From: Hymenobacter sp.
GTDB taxonomy: Bacteria > Bacteroidota > Bacteroidia > Cytophagales > Hymenobacteraceae
DNA length: 42,517 bases
Assembly: GCA_028288445.1 (NCBI GenBank)
Contig: JAQBNT010000001.1
Span: 1 to 42,517, forward strand
Reading direction: 5' to 3'
Shown in pieces: positions 39,852-42,517 of this stretch. The position numbers and the translations under genes were made by a program. The first letter of the stretch is position 1. Every line of letters begins with the position of its first letter. The notes under the pieces are model-generated. The model made no database searches. It saw only the letters and a program-made list of their open reading frames with translations, and had not been told where the DNA came from.

Positions 39852-41216
39852 ATGTTTTCTTCTCAATCTTTCAAGGGCTTTGCCGGTTTGTCGCTGTTCG
39901 GCGGCTTGCTGCTAGCCCAGCCGGCACTGGCCCAAAACCAGCCCGGCGTTCCGGCGGCGGCCCAGGCCATTGGCCTGGCCAGCGACTCCCTGACCCTCGG
40001 CGCGACGCTGCAAGCCGTGCTCGACGCCAACCCCAGCATCACCAACCTCACCGAGCTGTCGGCCGCTTCGACCAGCCGCCTGAGCCAGACGCGGGCCGGC
40101 TTCCTGCCCCAGGTGACGGGCACGGCCACCTACACCCGCATCGACCCGGTGGTGAAGCTGCCTTTCAACGGCGAAGTGCTCCAGTTTGCGCCGAATAATA
40201 ACTACGACTTCCACATCACGGCGCAGTACCTACTGTTCGATTTCGGCAAGAACGAGGCGACGGTACGCGTGGCCGAGTCGCAGGTCCAGACGGCGCAGGA
40301 TAACATCACGGTGGCCCGCCGCGACCTGGCTTTCAACGCTGCACAGGTGTACTACAACATCCTGTTCATGCGCGAAAGCATTAAGGTGCAGGACCAGCAG
40401 ATAGCCTCCTTGCAAGCCCACCGCAACGAAATGAACAAGCGCGTGGAAGCCGGCGTGAGCACCAAATTCGATGTGACCACCACCGATGTGCGCATCACGC
40501 AGGCCCAGAGCACCAAGCTCGACCTGCAAAACCAGCTGCGCAACCAGCAAGTGCAGCTGGCCCGCCTGCTGCACTTGCCCGCCCAGGCCGACATCCCGGT
40601 GAAAGGCCGCCTCACCTACGAGCCGCAGGCCGTGAACATCGAGGCCGAGGTGACCAAGGCCAGCAACAACCGCCCCGAAGTGAAGCTGGCCCGCGACGCC
40701 GAAAACTCGGCCGCTCTGCAGGCCCGCCTCATCGAAAAAAGCAATATGCCCAGCCTCGGCGCGGGTGTACAGGCTGGTGCCAAAAACGGCTACATCCTGC
40801 CTGATATCGACCGGATGCGCTTCAATACGGTGGGTGTGATTCAGCTGTCGGTGCCGATTTACGACGGTGGCAAGAACAAGAAGCAGCGCGTAGAAGCCGC
40901 CGCTATGTCCCGCGCCGCCGTAGCCCGCACCGCCGACACGCAGGAGCAAATCCGCGCCGACGTGCGCCAAGCCGTCAACAACATGGATTTCAGCCAGGCC
41001 CGCCACGAAAATGCGCAGCAGCAAGTAGCCCAGGCCACTGAGGCCCTGAGCAAAGCCCGCGACCGGTACCGCTACGGCGTGGGCCAGAACCTCGACGTGC
41101 TGGATGCCGAAACCCAGCTCGCCCAGGCCCGCCTGGCCCTGGTGCAGGCCGAGTACAGCTACACGCTGGGCCAGTACCAGCTGCGCCGCGCCACCGGCGA
41201 GCAGATTTGGCAATAA
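39852..41216 (+). CDS. TolC-family outer-membrane efflux protein
   Basis: This is 454 residues from ATG 39852, with a signal peptide (about 1-27, ending ALAQ). The duplicated outer-membrane-factor fold is visible: SLTLGATLQAVLDANPSITN at the start of repeat 1 and a matching ELAR/ALSKARDRYRYGVGQN region in repeat 2 (about 395-420), with long coiled-coil helices (LQNQLRNQQVQLARLLHLP, EQIRADVRQAVNNMDFSQ). It forms the outer-membrane channel of a tripartite pump. It is the first gene of an operon with a universal stress protein and an EmrA-like adaptor. The substrate is unknown. Confidence 0.93.
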   Translation: MFSSQSFKGFAGLSLFGGLLLAQPALAQNQPGVPAAAQAIGLASDSLTLGATLQAVLDANPSITNLTELSAASTSRLSQTRAGFLPQVTGTATYTRIDPVVKLPFNGEVLQFAPNNNYDFHITAQYLLFDFGKNEATVRVAESQVQTAQDNITVARRDLAFNAAQVYYNILFMRESIKVQDQQIASLQAHRNEMNKRVEAGVSTKFDVTTTDVRITQAQSTKLDLQNQLRNQQVQLARLLHLPAQADIPVKGRLTYEPQAVNIEAEVTKASNNRPEVKLARDAENSAALQARLIEKSNMPSLGAGVQAGAKNGYILPDIDRMRFNTVGVIQLSVPIYDGGKNKKQRVEAAAMSRAAVARTADTQEQIRADVRQAVNNMDFSQARHENAQQQVAQATEALSKARDRYRYGVGQNLDVLDAETQLAQARLALVQAEYSYTLGQYQLRRATGEQIWQ

Positions 41217-41235
41217 GTAGCTAGTGACCAATACA

Positions 41236-41685
41236 ATGAACCTCTCCACCATCCTTTGTCCGCTCGATTTCTCGGCCGCGTCGGCTGGGCTGGTGGCCTA
41301 CGCGGCAGCCCTGGCCGTGGCCACGGGTGCCGAGCTGCGACTGCTGCACGTGTGCGAGCCGCAGGAGGACCCCACCGGCCAGCAGCCCGACGCCAAAGTG
41401 TTTGGCTCCTGCAAAGGCCGGATGCAAGCGCTGCAAGCATCGGCCGAAGAAGCCGGCGTGGCCCGCGTGCACACCGGCATGGTGCGCGGCGAGGCGGCCC
41501 CGGAAATCGTGGCCGAAGCCGCACGCCAACAGGCTGATTTAATTGTTATTGGCGCGCACGGCCAAACAGGCCTCACCCGCTTTTTGATGGGCACTACCGC
41601 CGAAATCGTGCTCCGCACCGCCCGGTGCGCCACCTTATTGGTGCGCGCTCCGCTCCAATCCGAAACCGCAGCAACTCAGGTATAA
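41236..41685 (+). CDS. Universal stress protein (UspA family)
   Basis: This is 149 residues from ATG 41236 (a GTG 12 bases earlier is possible). The Rossmann-like fold has ILCPLDFSAAS at the start and the ATP-binding signature GAHGQTGLTRFLMGTTAE (G-x2-G-x9-G-T/S) near residues 110-127, so it is of the ATP-binding class. It lies 19 bases after tolC and 54 bases before the adaptor gene, an unusual insertion inside an efflux operon. Its role, if any, in the pump is unknown. Confidence 0.93.
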   Translation: MNLSTILCPLDFSAASAGLVAYAAALAVATGAELRLLHVCEPQEDPTGQQPDAKVFGSCKGRMQALQASAEEAGVARVHTGMVRGEAAPEIVAEAARQQADLIVIGAHGQTGLTRFLMGTTAEIVLRTARCATLLVRAPLQSETAATQV

Positions 41686-41739
41686 CACCGCCGCTGCCCT
41701 CCTTTTTTCCGTAAAACACCGCCCCGAATATTTACTAAG

Positions 41740-42517
41740 ATGGCCCAGACCGAAACTTCCCCCGCCGTTCAAAACGCCCCTGCTCCTTATCCCAACGCGG
41801 CCGCCGATGGCGAGCACTTGGAGGAGCCCAAAAAGCGTAACCCGCTTGTTCTTATCATCATGCTCCTCGTGTTGCTGGGTGGCGGCTACTACGGCTTCAC
41901 GCGCTACCAGTTTGCCAAAGCCCACGAAAGCACCGACGACGCCCAGGTAGAAGGCGACGTGTACCCGGTACTGCCCCGCGTGGGTGGCCCGGTGCTCGAA
42001 GTGAAAGTGGACGACAACCAGCCCGTGAAAAAGGGCGACGTTCTCGTCACCCTCGACCAGGCCGACTACCAGCAGCGCGTGAACGCCGCTGAGGCCGCCC
42101 TCTTCGCCGCTCAGGCCCAGGTTGCCGCTGCTCGCGCCGGCGTAGCTACCGCCAGCGCCAACGTGCGCACCGCCCAAACCGGCATCGGCGTGAGCCAGGC
42201 CAACCAGGAGCGTCTTCAGAAAGACCTCAAACGCAGCGAATTGCTGCGCAAGCAGGACATCATTCCGCAGAGCGAGTACGACGCCGTGCAATCTAACCTG
42301 AAGGCCACCGCCGCCCAGCGCGCCACCGCCACCGACCAGGTGAGCGTGGCCCGCCAGCAAGTAGCCGCCGCCCAGCAGCAGATTGCCGTGGCCCAGGCCG
42401 TGGTGAAGCAGCGCCAGGCCGACCTCGACACTGCCCGCCTGCAGCTGAGCTACACCACCATTACGGCCCCCGACAACGGCATTGTGAGCCGGAAGAACGT
42501 GCAGCCCGGCCAGGTGG
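41740..42517 (+). CDS. EmrA/HlyD-type membrane fusion protein (partial, C-terminus off the right edge)
   Basis: About 259 residues are visible from ATG 41740. There is a soluble Pro/Ala/Glu-rich N-terminus (about 1-42), one membrane helix (about 43-63), then STDDAQVEGDVYPVLPRVGG and VKKGDVLVTLDQADY, typical of the lipoyl half-motif of EmrA, followed by a long alpha-helical hairpin (about 110-230) rich in Ala/Gln and the second lipoyl half ITAPDNGIVSRKNVQPGQV. With TolC upstream, this indicates an EmrAB-TolC style tripartite drug or small-molecule pump; the inner-membrane MFS transporter would be expected just beyond the window. Confidence 0.92.
   Translation, partial: MAQTETSPAVQNAPAPYPNAAADGEHLEEPKKRNPLVLIIMLLVLLGGGYYGFTRYQFAKAHESTDDAQVEGDVYPVLPRVGGPVLEVKVDDNQPVKKGDVLVTLDQADYQQRVNAAEAALFAAQAQVAAARAGVATASANVRTAQTGIGVSQANQERLQKDLKRSELLRKQDIIPQSEYDAVQSNLKATAAQRATATDQVSVARQQVAAAQQQIAVAQAVVKQRQADLDTARLQLSYTTITAPDNGIVSRKNVQPGQV

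Noticed and set aside
1..42517. Mobile elements, CRISPR arrays, tRNA and rRNA genes
   Set aside because: I looked for transposase or integrase motifs, spaced direct repeats and cloverleaf-like segments and found none. The repeats present are single hairpin-like elements.

Overview
The window looks like a chromosomal piece of a high-GC Bacteroidota bacterium, most likely Hymenobacter or a close Cytophagales relative. The reasons are the two SusC-like TonB-dependent receptors with carboxypeptidase-like N-terminal domains, the DUF4249 lipoprotein, the DUF4197 and PepSY-like secreted proteins, several promoters of the Bacteroidota type (TAnnTTTG), and the absence of clear Shine-Dalgarno sequences. 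I saw no tRNA, rRNA, CRISPR array, transposase, integrase or phage gene. The window cuts a gene at each end.

Region 1 (1-8317) is an envelope glycan or glycosylation neighbourhood. It holds an acyltransferase-3 (cut at the left edge), a jelly-roll-like lipoprotein, a polytopic GT-C-like membrane protein, a minus-strand operon (GT-C-like protein, atypical SDR, dolichyl-phosphate-mannose-synthase-like GT2) and a DUF2079 membrane protein. A second lipoprotein plus PIG-V-like membrane protein pair sits at 10110-11993 and is clearly paralogous on the lipoprotein side.

Region 2 (8348-13310, plus 20311-21690) carries kynurenine-pathway genes: 3-hydroxyanthranilate dioxygenase, ACMS decarboxylase, kynureninase and, 7 kb away, kynurenine 3-monooxygenase. 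Together these convert kynurenine to 2-aminomuconate semialdehyde, a catabolic branch. The first enzymes (tryptophan dioxygenase, formamidase) and the later ones are not in the window.

Region 3 (13398-24477) is mixed housekeeping and accessory genes: a 4-TM protein, AlkB, two small paralogous proteins of unknown function (14750-14956 and 19851-20108), a TauE/SafE permease, a PepSY-like secreted protein, a TonB-dependent receptor, an orphan LytTR response regulator, a DEDDh exonuclease and a DUF4197 protein.

Region 4 (24723-31917) is an outer-membrane cluster: a secreted unknown protein, an STN-containing TonB-dependent receptor, a DUF4249 lipoprotein and a large MG2-like protein with a plug-like tail. 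No FecR or ECF sigma gene accompanies it.

Region 5 (32036-37353) has DNA polymerase I, a DoxX-like protein, a class-C beta-lactamase-family hydrolase, a DinB-family protein and a 40-residue lysine-rich protein.

Region 6 (37436-42517) has a sigma-54 activator (GAF-GAF-AAA-Fis) divergent from a TolC / universal stress protein / EmrA-like efflux operon (cut at the right edge). The intergenic region holds a 15-bp inverted repeat and a TGGCACG element, which together resemble an activator site and a sigma-54 promoter.
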